The notes under the pieces are model-generated. The model ran no database searches and had not been told where the DNA came from. It saw only the letters and a list, made by a program, of their open reading frames with translations. From Burkholderiales bacterium UBA4615 (GTDB lineage: Bacteria; Pseudomonadota; Gammaproteobacteria; Burkholderiales; Burkholderiaceae_E): DNA of 52,352 nucleotides. Location of the stretch: the NCBI GenBank assembly GCA_002386465.1, contig DGIT01000026.1:1-52352 (forward strand). Direction: 5' to 3'. A program made the position numbers and the translations under genes. This document shows positions 1-7,441 of the stretch, in pieces (position 1 is the stretch's first letter; each line of letters opens with the position of its first letter).

Positions 1-423
1 GGCATTGCGCTGGGCGTGCTGCTGGCGCTCTGGGCGCGCTCATCCATGATGGTGATCGCCTTTTCATTTCCCTATCGCATGCCAAATGTGTCGATCCTCA
101 TCGAGGCGATTGCGCGCGGCGAGCAGCTCCCATTTCTGGCAGCCTGGTTTGGTGTGGGTGCAATCTTTGCCGCGCTGGTGTTTGCGTTCACGGCCATCGC
201 CATCCCGCTGATGCTTGACCGCGGCACCGATGCCATCACGGCCATGCTGGCCAGCCTGGCGGCGGTGGGCCGCAATCTCATGCCAATGCTGTTGTGGGCT
301 GCGTGCATTGTGGCGCTGATTGGCGCGGGCTTTCTAACTGCATTCATCGGTCTGATCATCACCGGGCCCTGGGTGGGCCTGGCGACCTGGCATGCCTATC
401 GAGATCTGGTGGCCGAACGGTAA
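1..423 (+). CDS. DUF2189 family integral membrane protein (3' part only)
   Basis: The frame is open from the first base, so the start lies outside the window and only the last 140 residues are seen. They contain about three hydrophobic segments, with the charged stretch PLMLDRGTDAITAM between two of them and the closing pattern GPWVGLATWHAYRDLV. This layout matches my memory of the C-terminal half of DUF2189, a family of inner-membrane proteins of roughly 260 residues with no assigned function. The last 28 bases overlap the 3' end of the convergent rlhA gene. Membrane location is clear from the sequence; the family name is recognition by pattern, and no role can be inferred. Confidence 0.8.
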   Translation, partial: GIALGVLLALWARSSMMVIAFSFPYRMPNVSILIEAIARGEQLPFLAAWFGVGAIFAALVFAFTAIAIPLMLDRGTDAITAMLASLAAVGRNLMPMLLWAACIVALIGAGFLTAFIGLIITGPWVGLATWHAYRDLVAER

Positions 424-2396
424 AACTGCATTGGCGTTTCAGCTTGCTCACGGCGCGACTCCCGCAGCACATTGGGTCGCATCTTGCCCACGACATGCAT
501 CTCGCAGGGTTTGCAGTCGAATCGCAAGGTCAGTGTGTCAGTGCCATGCTTGAGTGTGAGCGGCTCTGCCCGCACCGTGCCCTGAACGCCCGTGACGCCC
601 TTGGCCTGCTTGGGGCACAAGCTGAGCGACCAGCGCACGCAGTGCTTGGTGATCATGAGACTGACGTCCCCCAGTTCCTGCTGGCTTTCATAGGCGGCGT
701 CGACGAGCTTCACGCCATGGCGCGCATAGAACGCCGCCGCCTTCGAGTTGAAGACGTTGGCCAGATACGAGAGCGTGTCTTCCGGATAAGGCACGGGTGG
801 CTGCACCGCTTGTGCGCGGGGCCAGCGTTCCAGGCCGGCGGCCCGCGCATGCTCCAGCGCAGCCACCGCGTCGCGGCGCAGGGCATTGGCGGTGCTGGCC
901 GGAACGAACCAGGTGGCTCGGGTTTCGATCAGGATATCGCTCTGCGGCGCACGCACTTCGAACAGCGTTGCGCCCAGCTTGGCGAGCTGCGCACGCAAGC
1001 CCTGGTCGGCGCGCGCTGCATCATGCGCGGCCTCCAGCGCATGCGCCACCTGTGCATCACCCACATAGCCGTCTTCATCGGTCACACGCAGCGAGAACCC
1101 GTTATCGGTGTCGCGCCAGTGCAGCGTGACCCCGATGCGCCGTTGCGCTGATTCCCGTGCAAGCGTCCGATCCCAGCCCATGTCGCGATTGCGGCTGACT
1201 TCACGCCCGATGCGCAGATCGCGCAGTTGCGCCACCGGCAGGTTCGGCTCGATGCGCCAGGTCCCATCGTCACGCTGTGTGGCGACATTTACAGGCACGC
1301 CCTGCAGTGCACCTTGCAGGTCATACCAGGTGAGCGCGTCACCGTTGTACAACTGCACGCCTTCGAGCGGCTCGATATCGACATGCTGTGCGCCCACACG
1401 CAGCACATGACCAATTGGAAGGCCGGCGTGTTTGGGTGTGTCGAAGGCGCCGATGTCGGTCTTGCGGCCTGTGACGAAGTAGTCGGTGGCACCGCGGTTG
1501 AAATTGCGGTCAGGGTCCGGCACGAAAAAGTGCTGCGTGCGCCCGGAGGACGCGCGCACCAGTGCAGCGCGGCCTTCCTGCCCGCCGCCCGCCTGGGCGT
1601 CGAGCAGCGCGTCGAACAGTTGCCGGTAATGGGCGGTCACGTTCTTGACGTAGCCCATGTCCTTGTAGCGGCCTTCGATCTTGAAGCTGCGCACGCCCGC
1701 GTCGATCAGGGCAGCGAGGTTGTCGCTCTGATTGTTGTCCTTGAGACTGAGCACATGCTTGTCATGAGCCACGATCCGGCCGCCCGAATCGGTGACCGTA
1801 TACGGCAGGCGGCATTCCTGCGAGCAATTGCCGCGGTTGGCGCTGCGCCCGGTATGGGCGTGGCTGATGAAGCACTGCCCGCTGTAGGCCACGCACAGGG
1901 CGCCGTGAATGAAAAATTCGAGTACGGCGTCTTGTACCTGTGCCGACACCGCGCGGATCTGTTCGAGAGTCAGTTCGCGGGCCAGCACCATCTGCGAGAA
2001 CCCCACATCCTGCAGAAAGCGAGCTTTTTCGGGCGTACGAATGTCGGTCTGGGTGCTGGCATGCAGCTGGATGGGCGGCAGATCGAGTTCAAACAGCCCC
2101 ATGTCCTGCACGATGAGCGCATCGGCGCCGGCCTCATAGAGCCTCCAGGCCAGGGCCCGGGCGCCCTCGAGTTCATCGTCACGCAAGATGGTGTTCAGCG
2201 TCACGAAAATGCGCGCATGAAAACGATGTGCATGACGCACCAGCCGTTCGATGTCAGCCAGGCTGTTGCCGGCCTTGTCGCGTGCGCCAAAGGATGGCCC
2301 GCCGATGTAAACGGCATCGGCACCATGGTCGATCGCGGCGATGCCGATGTCGGCATCGCGTGCGGGGGAGAGCAATTCCAGCTGGTTTCGGCGCAT
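396..2396 (-). CDS. rlhA: 23S rRNA 5-hydroxycytidine C2501 synthase (peptidase U32 family)
   Basis: This 666-residue protein belongs to the U32 family and has the length and two-part layout of E. coli RlhA (YdcP, about 650 aa), which hydroxylates C2501 of 23S rRNA. The N-terminal barrel begins with ELLSPARD and carries the family signature FFIHGALCVAYSGQC around residues 161-175. Four cysteines (168, 175, 191, 195) fit the conserved set proposed to hold an iron-sulfur cluster. Residues 200-666 form the long C-terminal extension that separates RlhA from the shorter U32 proteins TrhP and UbiU/UbiV. The gene stands alone on the minus strand, with its 3' end overlapping the neighbouring membrane protein gene. 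U32 membership is certain; the RlhA assignment rests on length and the C-terminal extension. Confidence 0.9.
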   Translation of the reverse strand: MRRNQLELLSPARDADIGIAAIDHGADAVYIGGPSFGARDKAGNSLADIERLVRHAHRFHARIFVTLNTILRDDELEGARALAWRLYEAGADALIVQDMGLFELDLPPIQLHASTQTDIRTPEKARFLQDVGFSQMVLARELTLEQIRAVSAQVQDAVLEFFIHGALCVAYSGQCFISHAHTGRSANRGNCSQECRLPYTVTDSGGRIVAHDKHVLSLKDNNQSDNLAALIDAGVRSFKIEGRYKDMGYVKNVTAHYRQLFDALLDAQAGGGQEGRAALVRASSGRTQHFFVPDPDRNFNRGATDYFVTGRKTDIGAFDTPKHAGLPIGHVLRVGAQHVDIEPLEGVQLYNGDALTWYDLQGALQGVPVNVATQRDDGTWRIEPNLPVAQLRDLRIGREVSRNRDMGWDRTLARESAQRRIGVTLHWRDTDNGFSLRVTDEDGYVGDAQVAHALEAAHDAARADQGLRAQLAKLGATLFEVRAPQSDILIETRATWFVPASTANALRRDAVAALEHARAAGLERWPRAQAVQPPVPYPEDTLSYLANVFNSKAAAFYARHGVKLVDAAYESQQELGDVSLMITKHCVRWSLSLCPKQAKGVTGVQGTVRAEPLTLKHGTDTLTLRFDCKPCEMHVVGKMRPNVLRESRREQAETPMQFYRSATRSR

Positions 2397-2541
2397 GCCC
2401 GATTCTAGTCGCTCGGCGAAGGCCCTACACTATCGCCTCACGCGGTGGCGCATCGCGCGCGATGACCAACGCCACCTGCCACCCACGCCACCCACGCCAC
2501 CCACGCTCAAGCTCCCCCGGCGCCCCACGGAGACCGTACCC

Positions 2542-3519
2542 ATGAAGACCCGCATCACTGAACTTTTCGGCATCCAGCACCCGATCATCCAGGGCGGCAT
2601 GCACTACGTGGGCTTTGCCGAACTCGCTGCGGCGGTCTCCAATGCCGGTGGTCTGGGCATCATTACAGGCCTGACCCAGAAGACGCCTGCGCTGCTCGCT
2701 GAGGAAATCGCCAAGTGCAGGACGCTCACCTCCAAGCCCTTTGGGGTCAACCTCACCTTCCTGCCCACCGTGAGCAGCCCGGACTACCCTGGCTACATCA
2801 AGGCCATCCTGGATGGTGGTGTCAAGGCCGTGGAGACCGCTGGCAACAACCCGCAGAAGTGGCTGCCCATGCTGCACGAAGCAGGCGTGAAGGTCATTCA
2901 CAAGTGCACCAGCGTGCGCCACTCGCTCAAGGCTCAGGCCATCGGCTGCGACGCGGTCAGCGTCGACGGTTTCGAGTGCGGTGGCCACCCGGGCGAAGAC
3001 GACATTCCCAACTTCATCCTGCTACCGCGTGCAGCCGACGAACTGAAGATCCCGTTTGTCGCCAGCGGCGGCATGGCCGACGGCCGTAGCCTGGTGGCCG
3101 CGCTGGCGCTGGGCGCAGAGGGCATCAACATGGGCACGCGTTTCATTGCCACGAAGGAGGCGCCCGTGCACCAGAACGTGAAGGACGCCATCGTTGCGGC
3201 CAGCGAGCTGGACACGCGCCTGGTGATGCGCCCGTTACGCAACACCGAGCGCGTACTGAAGAATGCCGCGGTGGACCGCCTGCTCGAAAAGGAAAAGACC
3301 CTGGGCGCCAACCTCAAGTTCGAGGACATTATCGAGGAGGTCGCCGGTGTCTACCCGAAGATCATGCTGGACGGCGCGATGGAAGCGGGTGCATGGAGCT
3401 GCGGCATGGTGGCCGGCCTGATTCACGATGTGCCGACCTGCAAGGAACTCATCGATCGCATCATGGCCGAAGCCCATCAGCTGATTGCCGAGCGGCTGGC
3501 CCGCTTTGATCGCGGCTGA
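2542..3519 (+). CDS. nitronate monooxygenase (NMO, 2-nitropropane dioxygenase family)
   Basis: The 325-residue product is an FMN-dependent TIM-barrel enzyme of the nitronate monooxygenase family, which oxidises alkyl nitronates such as propionate-3-nitronate. Visible hallmarks are the N-terminal HPIIQGGM (residues 13-20), the central GFECGGHPGED (143-153) whose histidine is the family's active-site residue, and the phosphate-binding stretch ASGGMADGRSL followed by ALGAEGINMGTRF (about 172-200). ATG 2542 was chosen because family homology starts there; the frame is open further upstream but that stretch is low-complexity. A gene for a membrane-bound Mrr-like protein follows after 19 bases. The physiological substrate cannot be read from the sequence; some homologues act on other substrates. 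Confidence 0.9.
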   Translation: MKTRITELFGIQHPIIQGGMHYVGFAELAAAVSNAGGLGIITGLTQKTPALLAEEIAKCRTLTSKPFGVNLTFLPTVSSPDYPGYIKAILDGGVKAVETAGNNPQKWLPMLHEAGVKVIHKCTSVRHSLKAQAIGCDAVSVDGFECGGHPGEDDIPNFILLPRAADELKIPFVASGGMADGRSLVAALALGAEGINMGTRFIATKEAPVHQNVKDAIVAASELDTRLVMRPLRNTERVLKNAAVDRLLEKEKTLGANLKFEDIIEEVAGVYPKIMLDGAMEAGAWSCGMVAGLIHDVPTCKELIDRIMAEAHQLIAERLARFDRG

Positions 3520-3538
3520 GTCCAGGCGAACTGCACCC

Positions 3539-4150
3539 ATGAAGTGGCAGATCTCCGACCGCTCGCTTTTTGCGGTCCTGATGCGGTCGCCCTGGTGGAT
3601 GAGCGTGGCCATCGCGGTCGTCGTGACCGCGTTGGCACTCGCTTTGCTGCCGGCACAGCTGCGTCTGGGTGGCGCACTGATGGCGCTGCCTTTTTTCGTG
3701 ATCGGCACGGTGGCTGCGGCGCGCCAGTGGCGATTGCCCCGTGCCGGGCAGATCGAGCGCGTTCAGCAGGTTGCGGGCGCCATGGCGTGGCCCGAGTTTG
3801 CAGAGCTGCTCGAAGCCGCGTTTCAGCGCGAGGGCTACACCGTCACCCGTGGCACCCGCGAGCCGGTGGATTTTCAGCTTGAACGGCAGGGCCGCATCAC
3901 GTTTGTGTGCGCACGACGCTGGAAGTCGGCGCGGACCGGACTGGACGCCTTGCGCACGCTGCACGAAGCCAAAGAGACGGCCGACGCGCAGCGCGCGCGC
4001 TACGTCTGTCTGGGCGAACTCACGGATACCGCGCGTGCGTTTGCGGCTGAGCATCGCATCGAGATCTGGCAGGCACCGCAACTGACCGCGGCGATGCCCG
4101 CCCTTGCGCGCCGGGCTGCACCAGCCTCGACTGGCAAGGCGTCGGTCTGA
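3539..4150 (+). CDS. membrane-anchored Mrr-like (restriction endonuclease fold) protein, motif degenerate
   Basis: This 203-residue protein has two N-terminal membrane helices (about 20-38 and 43-60) and then a cytoplasmic domain from about residue 83 that resembles Mrr-type restriction-endonuclease-fold domains. The opening WPEFAELLEAAFQREGYTV and the aspartate in PVDFQL (Asp111) fit the usual Mrr start. The expected hhQxK element, normally like VQCKRW, reads FVCARRWKS here, so the glutamine and catalytic lysine seem replaced. Similar two-helix Mrr-like proteins are common in Burkholderiales as orphan genes. It follows the nitronate monooxygenase gene closely and precedes queC by 22 bases, so cotranscription is likely. 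I infer an inactive or non-nucleolytic domain, perhaps DNA binding at the membrane. Confidence 0.75.
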   Translation: MKWQISDRSLFAVLMRSPWWMSVAIAVVVTALALALLPAQLRLGGALMALPFFVIGTVAAARQWRLPRAGQIERVQQVAGAMAWPEFAELLEAAFQREGYTVTRGTREPVDFQLERQGRITFVCARRWKSARTGLDALRTLHEAKETADAQRARYVCLGELTDTARAFAAEHRIEIWQAPQLTAAMPALARRAAPASTGKASV

Positions 4151-4172
4151 TGCAACGTCTTGGCACAGCCAG

Positions 4173-4892
4173 ATGACCGAACGCGCGCTGGTACTGTTTT
4201 CTGGTGGCCAGGATTCGGCCACCTGTCTGGCCTGGGCGTTGGAGCGCTTCGATCTGGTCGAGACCATCGGGTTTGACTATGGTCAGCGTCACCGCATCGA
4301 GCTCGACTGCCGTGGGCCACTGCTCGAGGGCCTGCGCGACGCGTTTCCGCGCTGGCGTGCGCGCCTTGGGCAAGATCATCTGCTTGATATGCGGGTGTTA
4401 GGTCAGATCAGTGGCACGGCGCTCACGGACGACCGGGCGATTGCCTTCGAAGCCAGTGGCCTGCCCAATACCTTCGTGCCCGGCCGAAATCTCATCTTCT
4501 TCAATTTCGCCGGGGCGATTGCGTACCGCCGCGGTTTGAAGGTGCTGGTGGGCGGGATGTGCGAAACCGACTATTCAGGCTATCCCGATTGTCGGGATGA
4601 CACGCTCAAGGCCTTGCAGGTGTCGATGAGCCTGGGGATGGATACGCGATTCCGCCTCGAAACGCCGCTCATGTGGCTCGACAAGTCCGGCACTTGGGCG
4701 CTGGCCGAAGCACTCGGCGGCGTGGCTCTGGTGGAGCTGATTCGCACACACAGTCACTCCTGTTACGCCGGCGACCGGACTCAGCTGCACGACTGGGGAT
4801 ATGGCTGCGACACCTGCCCTGCATGCGCCTTGCGCAGCCGCGGCTGGGCGGCTTACAGGCAGGCGACCGACAGGCAGGCGACCGACCGCTAG
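4173..4892 (+). CDS. queC: 7-cyano-7-deazaguanine synthase
   Basis: QueC converts 7-carboxy-7-deazaguanine to preQ0 with ATP and ammonia, a step in queuosine biosynthesis. The PP-loop ATP-binding motif SGGQDS lies at residues 10-15. Zinc ligands are present as Cys197, Cys212, Cys215 and Cys218, the last three in GCDTCPAC. GMCETDYSGYPDCRD (128-142) is also characteristic. At 239 residues it is close to the E. coli enzyme (231). The extra C-terminal residues come from a perfect 15-bp tandem duplication that gives a repeated RQATD. The stop codon overlaps the stop of the convergent beta-barrel gene within a shared CTAG. No queD, queE or queF is adjacent, so the rest of the pathway must be elsewhere. 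Confidence 0.96.
   Translation: MTERALVLFSGGQDSATCLAWALERFDLVETIGFDYGQRHRIELDCRGPLLEGLRDAFPRWRARLGQDHLLDMRVLGQISGTALTDDRAIAFEASGLPNTFVPGRNLIFFNFAGAIAYRRGLKVLVGGMCETDYSGYPDCRDDTLKALQVSMSLGMDTRFRLETPLMWLDKSGTWALAEALGGVALVELIRTHSHSCYAGDRTQLHDWGYGCDTCPACALRSRGWAAYRQATDRQATDR
4857..4886. repeat. 2 x 15-bp perfect tandem repeat in the queC 3' end
   Basis: The unit AGGCAGGCGACCGAC occurs twice without interruption (4857-4871 and 4872-4886). Because the unit is a multiple of three, it adds five residues to the QueC tail without shifting the frame and leaves the stop codon six bases downstream. It looks like a recent slippage duplication. Confidence 0.9.
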
Positions 4893-5707
4893 AAGCGCAC
4901 GCCCAGGCTCACCCGCGTCGCATTGATCGGGGCGAAATTCTGTTTCTGATCTCGGGCGATCCGCATGAACCAACCGTCGAAGTCGAACACCGCCGACAGC
5001 CCCCACCCTTTGGTCGGCTCACCCAGATCGCCCTGTCCCTGCTTGTAGTTCAGGTCTACTGTCGTGCGCAGTTGATCCGACCAGCGTTTGCGGCCGAACA
5101 GGTGCCAAACCCGCTGACCGGTGTCGAGCCGGTTGTCTGCCACGACGGTCATGGCGATCGCGGTCTCGCCCTCGCTTTTCCAGCCCATGCCAGCCGTGAA
5201 TGAATCGTTGGGGTCGTAACTCAGGTTGTAGTACGGCTTGAGGTTGGTGCGCCCCAGGCCCACCACCACGAACCACGGATGGCCCATTGCCGCCAGGATC
5301 GAGCCGCCGAGGAAATCTCGGGTGGCGGTTTCCAGCGACATCTGCACCAGCAGGCTCGGTGCAAGCTTAACCGTGTGGTCAATGCCTACGCGGGTCTGAT
5401 TCCCGAACGATGGGTCGGTGTAGTGGCCCAGCCAGGCGCGTGTGCGCCCACTCTCCCATCTGAGGTTCAGATCCTGGCCGATGGTGCTGTCGCTGTAGAA
5501 ATAGGTACCGTACGCAAGCTTGAATTGCGCTGAGTCTGAGGCCTGCTCTTGACGGTCTTTGGCGGCGCCTTGCTGATAAACGGCCATCAGGCACACAGTG
5601 ATCAGAACGCGCTGTACAAACCGCACACTCAGGCGGATGGTGCGCAAGTGTTGAACCGCGTGCCAAGGCACTGCAGGCCTGAGCGAGAGTGGATGCATTC
5701 GACCCAT
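4889..5707 (-). CDS. putative outer-membrane beta-barrel protein, family unknown
   Basis: The product (up to 272 residues) has a hydrophobic N-terminal segment near residues 33-48 (VLITVCLMAVYQQGAA) that can serve as a signal peptide. The rest consists of alternating amphipathic strands rich in Tyr, Trp, Phe and Gly, and the chain ends in the residues GVRF. A terminal aromatic residue and this strand pattern are typical of Gram-negative outer-membrane barrels; roughly 10-12 strands could be drawn. I do not recognise the family. The start is uncertain: the first ATG lies 9 bases after the SRAP stop, but a later start just before the signal segment would be more usual. It is the last gene of a possible three-gene minus-strand unit. 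Confidence 0.7.
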   Translation of the reverse strand: MGRMHPLSLRPAVPWHAVQHLRTIRLSVRFVQRVLITVCLMAVYQQGAAKDRQEQASDSAQFKLAYGTYFYSDSTIGQDLNLRWESGRTRAWLGHYTDPSFGNQTRVGIDHTVKLAPSLLVQMSLETATRDFLGGSILAAMGHPWFVVVGLGRTNLKPYYNLSYDPNDSFTAGMGWKSEGETAIAMTVVADNRLDTGQRVWHLFGRKRWSDQLRTTVDLNYKQGQGDLGEPTKGWGLSAVFDFDGWFMRIARDQKQNFAPINATRVSLGVRF

Positions 5708-5716
5708 GCGCGATGC

Positions 5717-6418
5717 TCAATCGAACAGACTGACCCCTTTCGGGGCAGTCGGCGAGCGTGTGGTGTGCATGGCAGGTGCCCTGGCCTTGGGCGCTTCCAG
5801 CGTGCGGGCCTGTGCGCCCTCGAACGGCCGAATTAATGCGAGCGCCTCTTCGTGAGTCGCCTGCAGCCACGACATCACAGACTCGGGCTCGAGCATCACT
5901 ACGGAACGTTTCTCATCATCAGCCCGATGAAACCGACGCATGACGGGATGCGCATCGGCATTGAGGGTCAGCATGGAGAAAGAGAGTACCGGGTCGCCAT
6001 TGGGCGCACGCCAGGCGTCCCAGATGCCTGCCAGTGCCATGGGCGCACCATCGGCACGCTCGATGCGCCAGCGCACCGCCTTGCCGGTTTCGTAACAGGG
6101 CTCGAAGATGGCATCAGCCGGGATCACGCACCATTGGCGTTGGCGCCAGGCATTGCGAAAGCTGGGCTTGTCAGCCACGGTTTCGGAGCGTGCGTTGTAG
6201 CAATGGCGGAAATTTTTGCCATCCCGCGACCAGGATGGAATGAGTCCGAACACGCCAAGCTCGATGCTTGGCGCATCGCTGCTGCTCAGGGGCACTGCGC
6301 GCAGAAACGGCGCCACGTAGCCCGGGTAGGCCTCGGCGACATAGTCCTCGCGCGCAGGCGATCTGCCCCATTGAGACTGCAAGCGATCAGCGCGTGTGGG
6401 GACGTAGTTCGTGCACAT
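5717..6418 (-). CDS. SRAP (HMCES/YedK) family abasic-site shielding protein
   Basis: SRAP proteins form a thiazolidine DNA-protein crosslink with abasic sites in single-stranded DNA through the cysteine at position 2, protecting the lesion during replication. The 233-residue product begins MCTNY, giving the required Cys2. Asn75 in YNARSET and Glu106 in DAIFEP match the other active-site positions, and histidines at 157 and 164 fall in the region of the catalytic His of YedK. Cys2 also fixes the start codon, since the initiator Met must be removed to expose it. It is probably cotranscribed with the cysteine-repeat gene upstream (19-base gap) and the barrel gene downstream (9-base gap). No LexA box is obvious to me in front of it. 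Confidence 0.92.
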   Translation of the reverse strand: MCTNYVPTRADRLQSQWGRSPAREDYVAEAYPGYVAPFLRAVPLSSSDAPSIELGVFGLIPSWSRDGKNFRHCYNARSETVADKPSFRNAWRQRQWCVIPADAIFEPCYETGKAVRWRIERADGAPMALAGIWDAWRAPNGDPVLSFSMLTLNADAHPVMRRFHRADDEKRSVVMLEPESVMSWLQATHEEALALIRPFEGAQARTLEAPKARAPAMHTTRSPTAPKGVSLFD

Positions 6419-6437
6419 GGCAGGTCTGAGCGTCTGT

Positions 6438-6731
6438 TCAGCGTACCAGCGCCAGGCACTGGTTCTTCAGATCGGCGTTGCGCACGCTGTAGCAGTTGCT
6501 GCGCTGGCCCTTCACCTGGGCCAGACACACATTCTTGGTATCGGAGTCCTGTACGGAGTAGCAGTAAGACGCCTGCTGTTTCGCAGTGGCCAGGCAGACA
6601 TTCTTCCGGTCGTTGTCGCGGATGCTGTAGCAGTGGGACTCGCTTGCAGCCGACACACCGTGCCACAGCGGCGAGCCGATGCATCCAATGACAAGGGCAG
6701 CGCGCAAAAAGGTCAGTGCAAGGCGACTCAT
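6438..6731 (-). CDS. small secreted protein with three 23-residue cysteine repeats
   Basis: The 97-residue product has a signal peptide (residues 1 to about 28, ending GVSA) and a mature part that consists almost entirely of three repeats of the type CYS(I/V)xxxDxKNxCLA. The cysteines sit at 34, 46, 57, 69, 80 and 92, so the spacing alternates 11 and 10 residues and the period is exactly 23. Six cysteines in an exported protein suggest three disulfides or a metal or haem-like ligand set, but no CXXCH motif is present. AGGAG lies just upstream of the ATG, which supports the start. I have no named family for it. It leads a likely minus-strand unit with the SRAP and barrel genes and is divergent from the HiPIP gene. 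Confidence 0.85.
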   Translation of the reverse strand: MSRLALTFLRAALVIGCIGSPLWHGVSAASESHCYSIRDNDRKNVCLATAKQQASYCYSVQDSDTKNVCLAQVKGQRSNCYSVRNADLKNQCLALVR

Positions 6732-6996
6732 GAGGTGTGCTCCTGTGGCGGGGTCACAGTTTTGAACGCAGATGGTGCCATGAGGGATGACCCGCTGGCA
6801 TCTGGACTGGTTGGTGAGGGGCTGACTGCGAAAGCCGACTGCGACCCTCAGTCATTGCACCCGCAGCTATGCTTGTCATCGGCGGGCGCGCTTCAGACGT
6901 TTCTGAGTGTGCACCGGCGTGTCAGATCAGGGCACAGACCCGTTCGATCCTCGACGTGCACTCCACTTATTCTTCTCTCCTCGATTCAGGACACCC

Positions 6997-7323
6997 ATGA
7001 ACGCGACTCGCAGAACTTTTGTCATTCAATCCGTAGTGGGCGCCGGCGCCCTCGGCTGCGCAGGCCTGGCCCGTGCACAAGCCGCTGCCACAGCGCCCGC
7101 AATGGTCAACCCCACTGATGCGCAGGCTCAGGCACTGGGCTATGTGGCCGATGCCGCTAAAGTCGACAAGGCCAAGTACACCAAGTTCGCAGCCGGCCAG
7201 GTGTGTACCAACTGCGCGCTTTTCCAGGGCAAGGCAACCGATGCAGCCGGCGGTTGCCCGCTCTTCGCAGGCAAGCAGGTGGCTGGCAAGGGCTGGTGCT
7301 CGGCCTGGGCTAAGAAGGCCTGA
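6997..7323 (+). CDS. high-potential iron-sulfur protein (HiPIP)
   Basis: HiPIPs are small periplasmic electron carriers holding one [4Fe-4S] cluster. The 108-residue precursor begins MNATRRTF and has a hydrophobic run to about residue 28, consistent with a twin-arginine signal peptide as expected for a folded cluster protein. Four cysteines (70, 73, 87, 101) follow the family spacing C-x2-C-x13-C-x13-C, with the typical contexts CTNCALFQG, GGCPLFAGK and GWCSAW. ATG 6997 follows an AGGA ribosome site; upstream in-frame codons are not convincing. The gene stands alone, divergent from the cysteine-repeat gene. The redox partner is unknown; in Betaproteobacteria, HiPIPs can feed respiratory oxidases or photosynthetic reaction centres. 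Confidence 0.96.
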   Translation: MNATRRTFVIQSVVGAGALGCAGLARAQAAATAPAMVNPTDAQAQALGYVADAAKVDKAKYTKFAAGQVCTNCALFQGKATDAAGGCPLFAGKQVAGKGWCSAWAKKA

Positions 7324-7370
7324 TCCAGCGCGACGGTCTGGGCGCGCCGATCAGATAAGCTTCGCTGCAT

Positions 7371-7414
7371 GCTGCGCGCCCTGCGCAGCACAGCCCTGCG
7401 CATGCGGCGCAGGG
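7371..7414. terminator. two tandem GC-rich hairpins between the HiPIP and MFS genes
   Basis: Two perfect inverted repeats follow each other: GCTGCGC/GCGCAGC (7371-7389, 5-nt loop) and CCCTGCGC/GCGCAGGG (7394-7414, 5-nt loop). The spacer and arms share the string CCCTGCGCA. There is no T tract, so they are not a canonical intrinsic terminator. They may still end HiPIP transcription or stabilise its 3' end, or lie in the MFS gene leader, whose ribosome site starts about 15 bases later. Confidence 0.5.
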
Positions 7415-7441
7415 TTGCCCCATCAGTGAGGAGACTGCATC

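Noticed and set aside
1227..2408. Long plus-strand frame (393 codons) opposite rlhA
   Set aside because: The RlhA motifs on the minus strand are unambiguous, and the plus frame lacks a ribosome site and any recognisable domain.
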